Assembly (NCBI GenBank): GCA_014860395.1 | Contig: JACZJU010000118.1 | Span: 1-32,366, forward strand | Source: Burkholderiales bacterium | GTDB lineage: Bacteria > Pseudomonadota > Gammaproteobacteria > Burkholderiales > SG8-39 | Length of the DNA: 32,366 nt | Reading direction: 5' to 3' | Shown: positions 1 through 9,858 of the stretch, one piece after another | Layout: each line of letters begins with the position of its first letter | Position numbering within the stretch: position 1 is the first letter of the stretch | Translations under genes and position numbers: made by a program | Notes under the pieces: model-generated | Database searches by the model: none | Told to the model about the DNA's origin: nothing | What the model saw: the letters and a program-made list of their open reading frames with translations, nothing else

Positions 1-102
1 GGCACGGTCAGCGCGGGCGAGCCCGGGCTGGTGTCCGTGTATGATGCGGCCGGACAGATTATGCAAATCGCGCGCAAGGGGTTTGATCACTTTGGCAGCT
101 GA
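1..102 (+). CDS. thiL: Thiamine-monophosphate kinase, C-terminal end (partial)
   Basis: Only the last 33 codons are in the window, with the 5' end outside it. The tail ends in KGFDHFGS, and the GFDHF ending is characteristic of ThiL, which phosphorylates thiamine monophosphate to the diphosphate in the cytoplasm. The stop codon at 100-102 lies inside the first codons of pgpA, and a thiL-pgpA pair is a common proteobacterial arrangement, which supports the call. Identity rests on a short tail, so confidence is moderate to good. Confidence 0.75.
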   Translation, partial: GTVSAGEPGLVSVYDAAGQIMQIARKGFDHFGS

Positions 103-598
103 CGCCATTCTGCGTCCCAGCGCGGGCTTCATGCTGGCGCACCCGGCGCGATTCATTGCGCTGGGTTTCGGCACCGGGCTGTCGCCCGTAGCGCCTGGCA
201 CCGTGGGCACGCTGCTCGGCTTTCCCGTCTACTGGATCGCGAGCGACCTGCTCGCGCCCTATGGGCCGACAGGGATGCTCGTGTTCATCGCCGCCATGTT
301 CGTGCTCGGCGTGTGGGCCTGCGCGATCACCGGGCGCGACCTCGGTATCGCCGATCATAGCGGCATGAACTGGGACGAGATCGTCGCGTTCCAGCTGGTG
401 CTGATGCTGACGCCGCAGGCCTGGGAATGGCAGGCGTTCGCGTTTTTCGGCTTCCGTTTCTTCGACGTGATCAAGCCGCCGCCGATCCGCCAGGTCGACG
501 CGCAGTTGAAAGGCGGGCTGGGGGTGATGGCAGACGACATCCTCGCGGCGTTCTATACGCTGCTGGCCATGGCCGTGTGCAAGGTGGCAATTGGTTGA
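92..598 (+). CDS. pgpA: Phosphatidylglycerophosphatase A
   Basis: This membrane enzyme removes the phosphate from phosphatidylglycerophosphate to give phosphatidylglycerol. The family signature FGTGLSPVAPGTVGT lies near the N-terminus. The conserved acidic stretch around NWDEIVAF and the FFDVIKPPPI and GGLGVMADDI blocks follow in the usual order. I prefer the TTG start at 92, because AAGGGG at 76-81 sits ten bases upstream and gives 168 aa, close to the family norm. The ATG at 131 (155 aa) is the alternative, and the ORF-track start at 41 would run deep into thiL. The gene overlaps thiL by 11 bases, and its TGA shares one base with the ATG of pncC, so the three are probably translated as a coupled unit. 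Confidence 0.9.
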   Translation: MAADAILRPSAGFMLAHPARFIALGFGTGLSPVAPGTVGTLLGFPVYWIASDLLAPYGPTGMLVFIAAMFVLGVWACAITGRDLGIADHSGMNWDEIVAFQLVLMLTPQAWEWQAFAFFGFRFFDVIKPPPIRQVDAQLKGGLGVMADDILAAFYTLLAMAVCKVAIG

Positions 599-1119
599 TG
601 GCCTCTGACATGCTTGCCGCACTTGCGACGCGCGTAGGCGCAGCGCTGAAGGCGAAAGGTCTGATGCTGGCCGCGGCTGAATCCTGCACTGGCGGCTGGG
701 TGGCGCAGGCGGTAACGGCGATCGCCGGCAGTTCGGACTGGTTCGAGCGTGGGTACGTCACCTATTCGGACGCCGCCAAGCAGGACATGCTCGGGGTCAG
801 GGCCGAGTCGCTAGCCAGGCACGGGGCGGTGAGCGAGGAGGTGGCGCGCGAAATGGCGGCCGGGGCGCTGGCCAACAGCCGCGCGCAGGTGGCGCTGGCA
901 ATTACCGGCATCGCCGGCCCCGGCGGCGGCTCGCCCGAAAAGCCGGTGGGCACGGTGTGCTTCGCCTGGGCGGTGACGGCGGGCGCGTCCAGCACGCAAA
1001 CGCGATACTTCGACGGGGACCGGGAGAGCGTGCGGCGCCAGTCGGTGACCGTCGCGCTGCAGGGTGTGCTGGAAATGTTAGAGGCGGATTCAGATTCAGC
1101 GAGTCGGCCACTGATTTAG
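598..1119 (+). CDS. pncC: Nicotinamide-nucleotide amidase (CinA C-terminal family)
   Basis: A 173-aa stand-alone CinA C-terminal domain, the PncC type, which deamidates NMN to nicotinate mononucleotide in pyridine nucleotide salvage. Visible family motifs are AAESCTGG near residue 23, YSDAAKQDMLGV, GAVSEEVA and the glycine-rich ITGIAGPGGGSPEKPVGTV. There is no N-terminal MoCF-like (COG1058) domain, so this is the short form. The start is the ATG in the TGATG junction with pgpA; the earlier ORF-track start at 427 is read-through in another frame of pgpA. A REP-like palindrome begins at the stop codon. In many proteobacteria this gene is directly upstream of recA; here the AmmeMemoRadiSam genes and lexA lie in between. 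Confidence 0.92.
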   Translation: MASDMLAALATRVGAALKAKGLMLAAAESCTGGWVAQAVTAIAGSSDWFERGYVTYSDAAKQDMLGVRAESLARHGAVSEEVAREMAAGALANSRAQVALAITGIAGPGGGSPEKPVGTVCFAWAVTAGASSTQTRYFDGDRESVRRQSVTVALQGVLEMLEADSDSASRPLI

Positions 1120-1154
1120 GAGGGTGCGAGGGGATTTGTCCCCTCATTTTGTAA
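1114..1154 (+). repeat. REP-like palindromic element, copy A
   Basis: The core is a perfect 7-bp hairpin, GAGGGGA-TTTG-TCCCCTC (1128-1145), flanked by TTTAGGAGGGTGC and CATTTTGTAA. A related sequence in the same orientation is found at 23449-23489. Both lie directly behind a stop codon, the usual place for REP elements. The hairpin is followed by ATTTTG and might also work as a weak terminator for pncC. Two copies are a thin basis, so the REP label is an inference. Confidence 0.5.
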
Positions 1155-1200
1155 CAGACTGCTTTACGGCTGAATCCGGCAACGGAAAAAGCGGTCGAAC

Positions 1201-1228
1201 TTGACCCGCGCGTTTGCCGGCCTAGAAT
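1201..1228 (+). promoter_or_regulatory. Putative sigma-70 promoter for the AmmeMemoRadiSam genes
   Basis: TTGACC (1201-1206) and TAGAAT (1223-1228) are separated by 16 bases. The predicted start of transcription is near 1235, about 20 bases before the ATG at 1257. The ORF-track start at 1227 lies inside the -10 box, which argues for the later start. Confidence 0.5.
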
Positions 1229-1256
1229 GAAATATAGCTTCCTCCGGGTTCCAGCC

Positions 1257-2624
1257 ATGACTACGCCTCGCCCTGCCGCCGTCGCCGGCATGTTCTATCC
1301 CGCCGCGCCACGCGAACTTGCCTGGGAAGTGGACGACATGCTCGGCCACAGTGCCGGCGGCAATCTCGTTCCCGGTTTTCCCAAGGCGCTGATCGTGCCG
1401 CATGCCGGCTACATTTATTCCGGCGGCGTCGCCGCCGAGGCCTATGACAGACTGCGTCCGGCGCGCGGGATCGTGCGCCGCGTAGTGCTGCTCGGTCCCT
1501 GCCACCGCGTGCCGGTGCGCGGGCTGGCCCTGCCCGACGCGACGGCGTTCGACACGCCCCTCGGCCGGGTGCCGATAGACCGCGAGTCGGTCGAGGCGCT
1601 CTCGGGCTTGCCGCAGGTGGTTGTCAGCAGCGCAGTGCATGCCGAAGAGCATGCGCTGGAGGTGCAGCTGCCGTTTCTGCAGCGCGTGCTGGGCGAATTC
1701 AGCCTGGTGCCGCTTGCGGTGGGTGCGGCCGCGGCGTCCGAAGTGGCTGAGGTAATCGAGAAACTCTGGGGTGGCGAAGAAACGCTGATCGTCATCAGTT
1801 CGGATCTGTCTCATTACCATGCCTACGACGCGGCCCGCGCGATCGACCAAGGCACCGCCCGGGAGATACTCGATTTCTCCACCGCCATCGATCATGAGCA
1901 GGCCTGCGGTGCGACGCCGGTCGCGGGATTGCTGCTTGCGGCCAGGCGCCACGGCTTGACCGCGGAGCTGCTGGATCTGCGCAATTCCGGCGACACCGCG
2001 GGGGGGCGCGATCGTGTGGTCGGCTATGGCGCATTCGCGTTTTGGGACGGCGAACCGCGTTTCACCGCGGCGCACGGGCGCACGCTTCTGGCCATCGCGA
2101 GGAACAGCGTCGAGGCTGCGTTGGGAGCAAGCGCGGCCAAGCGCCTGCCCGGCGAAGCCTGGCTCCAGCCGCTGCGCGCGAGCTTCGTCACGCTAACCCG
2201 GGACGGCAGACTGCGCGGCTGCATCGGCAGCCTGGAAGCGCAACGCCCGCTAGGCGAGGACGTGAGCCACAACGCACTGGCTGCCGCGGTGTCGGACCCG
2301 CGTTTCGCGCCGCTCACGCGCGAGGAACTCGTCGGGACGCGCATCGAAGTGTCGATCCTGTCCGCACCGAAACTGGTCGCCTTTGCCGACCATGCCGACA
2401 TGATCGCGCAACTGCGGCCGGGCGAGGACGGATTGATACTCGAATGCGGTGGGGCGCGCGCCACTTTCCTGCCGCAGGTGTGGGAAAGCCTGCCCGATCC
2501 GGAACGGTTCGTCGCCGAACTCAAGCGCAAGGCCGGCCTTGCACCGGAGGCGAGCACGGCCAAGTGCCGCATCCAGCGTTACAGCGCGCTGAAATGGAAG
2601 GAGGAGGGGAGCGCCAGCTTATGA
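1257..2624 (+). CDS. AmmeMemoRadiSam system protein B/A fusion (MEMO1-like + AMMECR1-like)
   Basis: A 455-aa fusion. Residues 1 to about 265 are MEMO-like: VAGMFYPA at the start, PHAGYIYSGG with H49, GPCHRVP with H83, the HAEEHALEVQLPFL block, SSDLSHY and EQACG with C217. Human MEMO1 is reported to bind metal through two His and one Cys at comparable places, so a metal site is likely. From about residue 275 to the end is an AMMECR1 domain with the hallmark LRGCIGS and the DPRFAPLT and GLILECGG stretches. These families are named for their co-occurrence with a radical SAM enzyme, and that gene follows with an ATGA overlap. The reaction performed is not established. The ATG at 1257 is chosen over 1227 because a promoter overlaps the latter. 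There is no signal peptide, so the protein is probably cytoplasmic. Confidence 0.88.
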   Translation: MTTPRPAAVAGMFYPAAPRELAWEVDDMLGHSAGGNLVPGFPKALIVPHAGYIYSGGVAAEAYDRLRPARGIVRRVVLLGPCHRVPVRGLALPDATAFDTPLGRVPIDRESVEALSGLPQVVVSSAVHAEEHALEVQLPFLQRVLGEFSLVPLAVGAAAASEVAEVIEKLWGGEETLIVISSDLSHYHAYDAARAIDQGTAREILDFSTAIDHEQACGATPVAGLLLAARRHGLTAELLDLRNSGDTAGGRDRVVGYGAFAFWDGEPRFTAAHGRTLLAIARNSVEAALGASAAKRLPGEAWLQPLRASFVTLTRDGRLRGCIGSLEAQRPLGEDVSHNALAAAVSDPRFAPLTREELVGTRIEVSILSAPKLVAFADHADMIAQLRPGEDGLILECGGARATFLPQVWESLPDPERFVAELKRKAGLAPEASTAKCRIQRYSALKWKEEGSASL

Positions 2625-3712
2625 GCGTCGCCGAAAGCAAATACCCTGCGCGCTGGTGGCATCTGCTGGCTGACGGCAGGATGCAGTGCGACTTGTGCCC
2701 GCGCGATTGCCGCCTGCACGATGGCCAGCGCGGCCTATGCTTCGTGCGCATGCGCGAAGGCGATCACATGCTGCTCACCACTTACGGGCGCTCGTCTGGC
2801 TTTTGCGTCGATCCAATCGAGAAAAAACCGCTCAACCAGTTTTATCCCGGGACGAGTGTGCTGTCGTTTGGCACCGCCGGTTGCAATCTTGCCTGCAAAT
2901 TCTGCCAGAACTGGGACATCTCCAAATCGCGCGACATGGACAGCCTGGCCGACGCGGCCAGCCCGGAAACCATAGCGCAGGCGGCGCAAAGACTGGGCTG
3001 CAAGAGCGTGGCTTTCACCTACAACGATCCGGTGATATTCGCCGAATACGCCATGGACGTGGCCGACGCCTGCCGCGCCGCGGGTGTGCAGACGGTGGCG
3101 GTGACCGCGGGCTATATCCACGCCGAACCCCGGCGCGAGTTCTACGCCAAGATGGACGCGGCCAACGTCGATCTCAAAGCCTTCACCGACGAGTTCTACG
3201 TCAAGCTCACCGGTGCCCACCTCGCGCCGGTTCTGGATACGCTTAAATATCTCAAGCACGAGACCGGGGTGTGGTTCGAAATCACCACGCTGTTGATTCC
3301 GGGCAAGAACGACAGCGATGCCGAGCTCGAGGCGATGTGCGCTTGGATTGCGCAAGAACTCGGGCCGGAGGTGCCGCTGCATTTCTCCGCCTTTCATCCG
3401 GACTGGAAAATGACCGATATCCCGGCAACGCCGGTGGCCACGCTTGCGCGCGCGCGCCGGATCGCGCTTGCGCGCGGGCTGCATTACGTCTATACGGGCA
3501 ATGTGCACGACACCGAAGGTGGCACCACCTTCTGCCCGCATTGCGGCAAGGCGCTCATCGTGCGCGACTGGTACCAGCTTCTCGACTACCGCGTCAGCGC
3601 CGACGGGCATTGCCGCGAATGCGGCGGCACCGTCGCCGGACGTTATCAGGCGTTCGACATCAAGCAGCAATTCGGTTCGAAACGGATACCCGTCCATCTG
3701 GCGGCAGCCTAG
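2621..3712 (+). CDS. amrS: AmmeMemoRadiSam system radical SAM enzyme
   Basis: A 363-aa radical SAM protein. The cluster motif CNLACKFC gives C88-x3-C92-x2-C95 for the SAM-binding 4Fe-4S cluster. An N-terminal Cys group (CDLCPRDC, then GLC) precedes it, and two CxxC knuckles near the C-terminus (CPHC and CREC) could bind zinc or iron. The segment VAVTAGYIHAEP and the VDLKAFTDEFY motif are typical of the PflA-like branch to which this family belongs. A very strong purine-rich Shine-Dalgarno (GGAAGGAGGAGGGG) precedes the ATG, which overlaps the upstream stop as ATGA. The ORF-track start at 2042 is read-through. The substrate is unknown; the close coupling implies it works with the B/A fusion protein. 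Confidence 0.9.
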   Translation: MSVAESKYPARWWHLLADGRMQCDLCPRDCRLHDGQRGLCFVRMREGDHMLLTTYGRSSGFCVDPIEKKPLNQFYPGTSVLSFGTAGCNLACKFCQNWDISKSRDMDSLADAASPETIAQAAQRLGCKSVAFTYNDPVIFAEYAMDVADACRAAGVQTVAVTAGYIHAEPRREFYAKMDAANVDLKAFTDEFYVKLTGAHLAPVLDTLKYLKHETGVWFEITTLLIPGKNDSDAELEAMCAWIAQELGPEVPLHFSAFHPDWKMTDIPATPVATLARARRIALARGLHYVYTGNVHDTEGGTTFCPHCGKALIVRDWYQLLDYRVSADGHCRECGGTVAGRYQAFDIKQQFGSKRIPVHLAAA

Positions 3713-3749
3713 GTGCCAAGGAACAGCGACACTTGACTTTCGGCGAAAG

Positions 3750-3765
3750 CTGTATAAAGATACAG
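3750..3765 (+). promoter_or_regulatory. LexA box (SOS operator) of lexA
   Basis: CTGTATAAAGATACAG matches the CTGT-N8-ACAG consensus of gamma- and betaproteobacterial LexA. A TTGACT at 3733-3738 is a likely -35 element, and the box covers the -10 region. It lies 25 bases before the lexA ATG and implies autorepression. Confidence 0.9.
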
Positions 3766-3790
3766 GCATCGTCACTAGCCAGGGTTCGCC

Positions 3791-4393
3791 GTGGAAGCAC
3801 TGACCTCCAAGCAACAGGAAATCCTTACCCTGATACGCCAGGCCATTGAAAATACAGGCCTTCCGCCCACGCGCGCAGAAATCGCCGAGGCCATGGACTA
3901 CAGCTCGCATAACGCCGCCGAGGAACACCTGCGCATGCTCGAGCGCAAGGGCGCGATCGAAATCGTAAAAGGCTCGGCGCGCGGCATCCGGCTGAAGGAT
4001 GGCGGCGGCATTCCGCTGATCGGACGCGTTGCCGCAGGTTCGCCAATCCTGGCCGAGGAGCACATAGAGGCGCATTACCAGGTGGATCCGGCTTTGTTCA
4101 AGCCGCGCGCCGACTATCTGCTCAAGGTGCGCGGCATGAGCATGCGCGACGCGGGTATACACGATGGCGACCTGCTCGCCGTGCACAAGGCGGGCGAGGC
4201 GCGCAACGGCCAGGTGGTGGTTGCGCGGCTGCACGACGAGGTGACGGTGAAGCGGCTGCGCCGCCGCGGCGCGATCATCGAGCTGCTCCCGGAGAACCCC
4301 GAGTTCGAGCCCATTGTCGTCGATACGAGGCGCGAGGAGTTCGCCATCGAAGGTCTGGGCGTAGGGGTGATCCGCGCCGGTCGCAGCTTGTAG
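3791..4393 (+). CDS. lexA: LexA repressor
   Basis: A 200-aa SOS repressor. The N-terminal winged helix-turn-helix spans about residues 1-70, including [11 protein letters not shown] and the [12 protein letters not shown] recognition region. The hinge and C-terminal S24 peptidase-like domain follow: the self-cleavage site Ala82-Gly83 is in RVAAGSP, the catalytic Ser117 is in RGMSMRD, and the Lys154 general base is in VTVKRL. All residues needed for RecA-stimulated autocleavage are therefore present. The start gives an N-terminus that matches the family ([10 protein letters not shown]). The operator upstream indicates autoregulation, and a second LexA box precedes recA just downstream. Confidence 0.98.
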   Translation: MEALTSKQQEILTLIRQAIENTGLPPTRAEIAEAMDYSSHNAAEEHLRMLERKGAIEIVKGSARGIRLKDGGGIPLIGRVAAGSPILAEEHIEAHYQVDPALFKPRADYLLKVRGMSMRDAGIHDGDLLAVHKAGEARNGQVVVARLHDEVTVKRLRRRGAIIELLPENPEFEPIVVDTRREEFAIEGLGVGVIRAGRSL

Positions 4394-4455
4394 CACCCGC
4401 GTTTATGTTCGCTGCAGCCCCTGTTTTTCCCGCAGGTGTTGCACAAAACCACAAA

Positions 4456-4471
4456 CTGTATAAAAATACAG
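4456..4471 (+). promoter_or_regulatory. LexA box (SOS operator) of recA
   Basis: CTGTATAAAAATACAG is an almost perfect palindrome of the LexA type, 64 bases before the recA ATG. TTGCAC at 4439-4444 could be the -35 element, with the A/T core of the box supplying the -10. It probably controls recA, recX and the overlapping transporter gene. Confidence 0.92.
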
Positions 4472-4535
4472 GTCAACGCCGGAAGCGTGGCGTCCGTTGA
4501 TGCAATCATTGCCATCGAAACCGAAGGAGATTCAC

Positions 4536-5573
<1,038 letters not shown>

Positions 5574-5591
5574 ACCCTAAGCGCGATACCG

Positions 5592-6041
5592 ATGTCGAAG
5601 AGGGAAATCTCGCTGCGCGAGCGGGCGCTGGCCATGCTCGCGCGGCGAGAGCATACTCGCGTCGAAATGACGCGCAAACTTTCCCCCCACACCGAATCTC
5701 CCGAACAGATTGAGCAGCTGTTGGACGCGTTGGCCGCGCGCGGCTGGCTGTCCGAGACGCGCTTTGCGGAGTCCCGTGCCAATGCACTGGCGCGCAAATT
5801 CGGCAGCCGCAAAATCGAGTATGACCTCAAGAGCCGCGGCGTATCGGCCGAAGTCGTGGAACAGACGCTGGAGCGGACAAGTGCGCAGGAGCTGGACAAC
5901 TGTCGCGCCGTCTGGCTAAGGAAATTCGGTGTCCTGCCGCAGGATGCCGCCGAGCGCGGCCGGCAAATGCGCTTTCTCGCCGGACGCGGATTCTCCGCTG
6001 AAACGGTACGCCAGGTCCTCAAAGCCGGAGACATAGACTAA
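5592..6041 (+). CDS. recX: Regulatory protein RecX
   Basis: A 149-aa inhibitor that modulates RecA filaments. It has the three-helix repeat structure of the family: the N-terminal block RERALAMLARREHTRVEM, the ARGWLSETRFAES segment with RANALARKFGSRKI, and a divergent third repeat ending in the FLAGRGFSAETVRQVL motif. It follows recA by 18 bases and ends in TAATG, sharing one base with the start of the next gene. It has no LexA box of its own, so it depends on the recA promoter. Confidence 0.93.
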   Translation: MSKREISLRERALAMLARREHTRVEMTRKLSPHTESPEQIEQLLDALAARGWLSETRFAESRANALARKFGSRKIEYDLKSRGVSAEVVEQTLERTSAQELDNCRAVWLRKFGVLPQDAAERGRQMRFLAGRGFSAETVRQVLKAGDID

Positions 6042-7075
6042 TGTCCGATAGCGAAAAATTCCTGGACGGCTGGCGTGAGGAAATGCGCTCGGCCTACCTC
6101 TACCGCGTGATGGCCGAAGCAGAAGCCGGCACGCCGCGCGCCGATCTGTTCAGTGGGCTCGCGATGGAGGCCGAGAATCAGGCGCAAATCTGGGCGCGCC
6201 AGGCAGGTGCCGCGTCGCCTGAATTCGCCCCAGATCTGCGCGCACGCATGGTCGCCGCGCTGGTGCGCCGTCACGGCCCGCGACCGCTGCGCGCGGTGCT
6301 GGTGGCGATGAAGGTTCGCGGCTTGTCGGTGTATTCGCATTCCGCACCGGGCCATCCCACGCCGACCACGTTGGAGGATGTGGGCAAGCGCCACCGGGGT
6401 ATCGGCGGTGGTGGCAATTTGCGCGCCGCGGTGTTTGGCGTGAACGATGGTCTGGTGTCAAACGCGAGCCTGATTCTGGGCGTAGCCGGCGCGTCGGCCA
6501 ACAATTCGATTATTCTGCTCTCCGGCGTGGCCGGACTTCTGGCCGGCGCATTTTCAATGGCGGCGGGCGAGTACGTATCGGTGCGTTCGCAGCGCGAAAT
6601 GTTCGAACACCAGATCGGTCTGGAACGCGACGAACTCGCGCAATACCCGGAGGAGGAAGCGGAGGAACTGGCGCTGATTTACGCCGCACGCGGCCTGTCG
6701 CGGGAGGACGCGCTGAAGCTCGCCAAAGCCATCATTGCCGACCCGGCACAGGCGCTAGATACGCTCGCGCGCGAGGAACTGGGCCTTAATCCGGAGGAAC
6801 TCGGTTCGCCCTGGGGTGCTGCAATCTTTTCATTTCTATCCTTCGCCGCGGGCGCTTTCGTGCCGCTACTGCCGTTTCTCGCACTGGCCGGAACGCGGGC
6901 GCTTCCCGTCTCCATCGGAATCACCGCACTGGCTCTGTTTGCCGTCGGCGCCGCCATCAGCCTGTTCACCGGCAGAAACGCGCTGCGCGACGGCCTGCGC
7001 ATGCTCGCCATTGGCGCCGCCGCGGGTGGGCTGACCTATGCCATTGGCACCCTGTTCGGGGTCAGCGCGGGCTGA
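6041..7075 (+). CDS. VIT1/MbfA-type membrane iron/manganese transporter with N-terminal ferritin-like region
   Basis: A 344-aa membrane protein. From about residue 125 to the end it carries the VIT1/CCC1 domain: [20 protein letters not shown] in the first transmembrane segment, [19 protein letters not shown] after the second, a cytoplasmic acidic helical insert ([15 protein letters not shown]), and three hydrophobic C-terminal helices. The first 120 residues are helical and rich in Glu, like the ferritin-like domain of MbfA. However, the ExxH metal ligand pair expected there is not obvious (the stretch reads MEAENQAQ), so this part may be degenerate. The family exports or sequesters Fe2+/Mn2+. 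The start codon overlaps the recX stop, and GGAG lies ten bases upstream, so the gene is probably an SOS operon member. Direction and metal are inference. Confidence 0.82.
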   Translation: MSDSEKFLDGWREEMRSAYLYRVMAEAEAGTPRADLFSGLAMEAENQAQIWARQAGAASPEFAPDLRARMVAALVRRHGPRPLRAVLVAMKVRGLSVYSHSAPGHPTPTTLEDVGKRHRGIGGGGNLRAAVFGVNDGLVSNASLILGVAGASANNSIILLSGVAGLLAGAFSMAAGEYVSVRSQREMFEHQIGLERDELAQYPEEEAEELALIYAARGLSREDALKLAKAIIADPAQALDTLAREELGLNPEELGSPWGAAIFSFLSFAAGAFVPLLPFLALAGTRALPVSIGITALALFAVGAAISLFTGRNALRDGLRMLAIGAAAGGLTYAIGTLFGVSAG

Positions 7076-7116
7076 GCGGTATGCGCGCAGGTTGCCGCCA
7101 CTGTGCCGGCATGGAT

Positions 7117-7145
7117 TTGCATACGCGCCTGATTCAGGCGAAAAT
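7117..7145 (+). promoter_or_regulatory. Putative alaS promoter with a palindrome in the spacer
   Basis: TTGCAT (7117-7122) and GAAAAT (7140-7145) are spaced by 17 bases. Between them lies the 15-bp palindrome CGCCTGATTCAGGCG (7126-7140). This could be a repressor or activator site, or a small hairpin ending the preceding transcript. Only the sequence pattern supports this. Confidence 0.35.
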
Positions 7146-7209
7146 TCAGACTTTTACCTCAGGACAGCTGGACTTGCGGGCAGCTCTCGTGCCCGGCCGA
7201 AGCGAAATT

Positions 7210-9858
7210 ATGAAATCAGCAGAAATCCGCAGTAAGTTCCTGGAATTCTTTGCCCAGCGCGGGCATACGATAGTGTCCTCCAGTCCGCTGGTGCCGGGGA
7301 ACGACCCGACGCTCCTGTTTACCAATTCGGGCATGGTGCAGTTCAAGGATGTGTTCCTGGGCAAGGAGCCGCGGCCCTACAAGCGCGCTACCACGTCGCA
7401 AAGAAGCGTGCGCGCAGGCGGCAAGCACAACGACTTGGAGAATGTCGGCTATACCGCGCGTCACCACACATTCTTCGAGATGCTGGGGAATTTCTCGTTT
7501 GGCGACTATTTCAAGCGCGACGCCATCCACTACGCCTGGGATCTGCTCACCGACGTGTACAAGTTGCCCAAGGACAAGCTGTGGATCACCGTCTACGAGA
7601 CTGACGATGAGGCCTACGCCATCTGGGCAGACGAAATCAAGGTCCCGAAAGAGCGCATCGCGCGCATCGGCGACAAGCCCGGCGGCGGCTCGGACAACTT
7701 CTGGCAGATGGGTGAAACCGGCCCCTGCGGGCCGTGCAGCGAAATCTTCTACGATCACGGCCCGGGGATCGCCGGCGGCCCGCCCGGCTCGCCCGAGGCG
7801 GATGGCGACCGCTATATCGAAATCTGGAACCTGGTGTTCATGCAGTACAACCGGGACGAGGCGGGCAAGCTCGACCCGTTGCCCAAGCCTTCGGTGGACA
7901 CCGGCATGGGGCTGGAGCGCATTGCTGCCGTATTGCAGGGCGTGCATTCCAATTACGAAATCGACCTGTTCCAGGACTTGATCAAGGCGGCTGCGCGGGA
8001 GACGCACGTCAAGGATCTGGCGAGCAACTCGCTCAAGGTCATCGCCGACCATATCCGCGCGACATCCTTTCTTATCGTCGACGGGGTGATCCCGGGCAAC
8101 GAGGGCCGCGGCTATGTGCTCAGGCGCATCATCCGCCGCGCCATTCGCCACGGCTACAAGCTCGGTCAGACCGAACCGTTCTTTCACCGGCTGGTCGAGG
8201 ACCTGGCGCGCGCCATGGGCGAGGCCTACCCGGAACTCGTCAAGGCGAAGGAGCGCGTGGCGCGGGTGTTGAAGACGGAAGAGGAGCGCTTCGCCGAGAC
8301 CCTGGAGCACGGCATGAAGGTGCTCGAGGGCGCGCTCACGCGCGAGGATCGCATGCTCGACGGCGAGACCGTGTTCCAGCTTTACGACACCTTCGGCTTT
8401 CCTGTGGACCTGACCGCGGACATCGCACGCGAGCGCGAGGTGCGCGTCGATTATGCCGGCTTCGAGGCGGCGATGCAGCGCCAGCGCGAGCGCGCACGCG
8501 CCGCGTCCAAGTTCACGGTATCGGCGGGCGTGGAGTATTCAGGCCGGCCGACGGAGTTTCACGGCTACGATACGCTCACGCTCGAAGGCACGGTGGCGGC
8601 GCTGTACCGCGAGGGAGCCTCGGTGGAGGAGATTGCCGCAGGCGAATCTGCGGTGGTAGTGCTCGACCGCACGCCCTTCTATGCCGAGTCCGGCGGGCAG
8701 GTGGGCGATCGCGGGGAGCTTGCCGGTGTGAACGGCAGCTTCAGTGTCGAGGACACACAGAAAATCCAGGCCGAGGTGTACGGCCACAAGGGCGACGTCA
8801 AGGCCGGGCGCCTGCGTGTCGGCGACCGGGTGATGGCCGCGGTGGACAGCGCGGCGCGGGCGCGCGCGGCGTGGAACCACTCGGCCACGCATCTTATGCA
8901 TGCGGCGCTGCGCAAAGTCCTCGGCGCCCATGTGCAGCAGAAGGGCTCGCTAGTCGACGCCCAGCGCACGCGCTTTGACTTCTCGCACAACGAGCCGATG
9001 AGCGCGGTGCAACTGCGCCAGGTCGAGGAGCTCGTAAACCACGAAGTGCGCCGCAACAGCGAGGTTGCGGTGAGAGTGATGAAATATGACGATGCGATCA
9101 AAGCCGGCGCGATGGCGCTGTTCGGCGAGAAGTACGGCGACGAAGTCCGCGTCGTCGGCATGGGCGAATTCTCCACCGAACTTTGCGGCGGCACGCATGT
9201 GCGCCGCACCGGCGACATCGGCTTTTTCAAAATCGTGTCCGAGTCGGGCGTGGCTGCGGGCATACGCCGGGTCGAGGCAGTCACTGCCGACGGTGCTCTG
9301 GCCTGGGTGCAGGCGCAGGAGGCACGACTGGTAGAGGCGGCAAGCGTGCTCAAGGCGCAGCCGCAGGAACTGAACCAGAAGATTTCACAGATCATCGAAG
9401 GCGCCCGGGCGTTGGAGAAAGAGCTCGCGCGTTTGAAATCCAAGGTCGCGTCGGCACAGGGCGAGGATCTTGCCTTGCAGGCGACCGAAGTCAACGGCGT
9501 GAAGGTACTCGCCGTGGCGCTTGAAGGCGCCGACGCGAAGGCGCTGCGCGAAACCCTGGACAAGCTGAAGGACAAGCTCAAGTCGGCGGCGGTGGTGCTC
9601 GCGTCGACCGCGGGCGGCAAGGTGAGCCTGATTGCGGGGGTTACCGCCGATCTGACCGCCAGAGTGAAAGCCGGGGATTTGGTCAATTTCGTGGCGCAAC
9701 AGGTCGGTGGCAAAGGCGGCGGGCGGGCCGACATGGCCCAGGCCGGGGGCACGGATGCGGCGAAGCTGCCAGCCGCGCTCGCCTCGGTGCAGGCGTGGGT
9801 GCAGCAGAAACTGTCCGGTCAGGACTTCCGGGGAATTCCGACTATGGAGGCGAGATGA
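7210..9858 (+). CDS. alaS: Alanine-tRNA ligase
   Basis: An 882-aa class II synthetase that charges tRNA-Ala. The N-terminal catalytic core opens with [17 protein letters not shown] and has motif regions [19 protein letters not shown] and [11 protein letters not shown]. The editing domain carries HSATHLMHA and the conserved ELCGGTH zinc-binding motif. The C-terminal oligomerisation domain ends with the [13 protein letters not shown] motif. The start at 7210 gives the canonical N-terminus; the ORF-track start at 7081 adds 43 residues unlike any AlaRS. The Shine-Dalgarno sequence is weak. The downstream gene overlaps as ATGA. Length matches the family (E. coli 876 aa). Confidence 0.99.
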   Translation: MKSAEIRSKFLEFFAQRGHTIVSSSPLVPGNDPTLLFTNSGMVQFKDVFLGKEPRPYKRATTSQRSVRAGGKHNDLENVGYTARHHTFFEMLGNFSFGDYFKRDAIHYAWDLLTDVYKLPKDKLWITVYETDDEAYAIWADEIKVPKERIARIGDKPGGGSDNFWQMGETGPCGPCSEIFYDHGPGIAGGPPGSPEADGDRYIEIWNLVFMQYNRDEAGKLDPLPKPSVDTGMGLERIAAVLQGVHSNYEIDLFQDLIKAAARETHVKDLASNSLKVIADHIRATSFLIVDGVIPGNEGRGYVLRRIIRRAIRHGYKLGQTEPFFHRLVEDLARAMGEAYPELVKAKERVARVLKTEEERFAETLEHGMKVLEGALTREDRMLDGETVFQLYDTFGFPVDLTADIAREREVRVDYAGFEAAMQRQRERARAASKFTVSAGVEYSGRPTEFHGYDTLTLEGTVAALYREGASVEEIAAGESAVVVLDRTPFYAESGGQVGDRGELAGVNGSFSVEDTQKIQAEVYGHKGDVKAGRLRVGDRVMAAVDSAARARAAWNHSATHLMHAALRKVLGAHVQQKGSLVDAQRTRFDFSHNEPMSAVQLRQVEELVNHEVRRNSEVAVRVMKYDDAIKAGAMALFGEKYGDEVRVVGMGEFSTELCGGTHVRRTGDIGFFKIVSESGVAAGIRRVEAVTADGALAWVQAQEARLVEAASVLKAQPQELNQKISQIIEGARALEKELARLKSKVASAQGEDLALQATEVNGVKVLAVALEGADAKALRETLDKLKDKLKSAAVVLASTAGGKVSLIAGVTADLTARVKAGDLVNFVAQQVGGKGGGRADMAQAGGTDAAKLPAALASVQAWVQQKLSGQDFRGIPTMEAR

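Noticed and set aside
2735-4396. 553-codon minus-strand ORF
   Set aside because: It mirrors the radical SAM gene and lexA, both certain by motifs. It is His/Arg/Ala-rich and without any family resemblance, as expected for an antisense shadow in GC-rich DNA.
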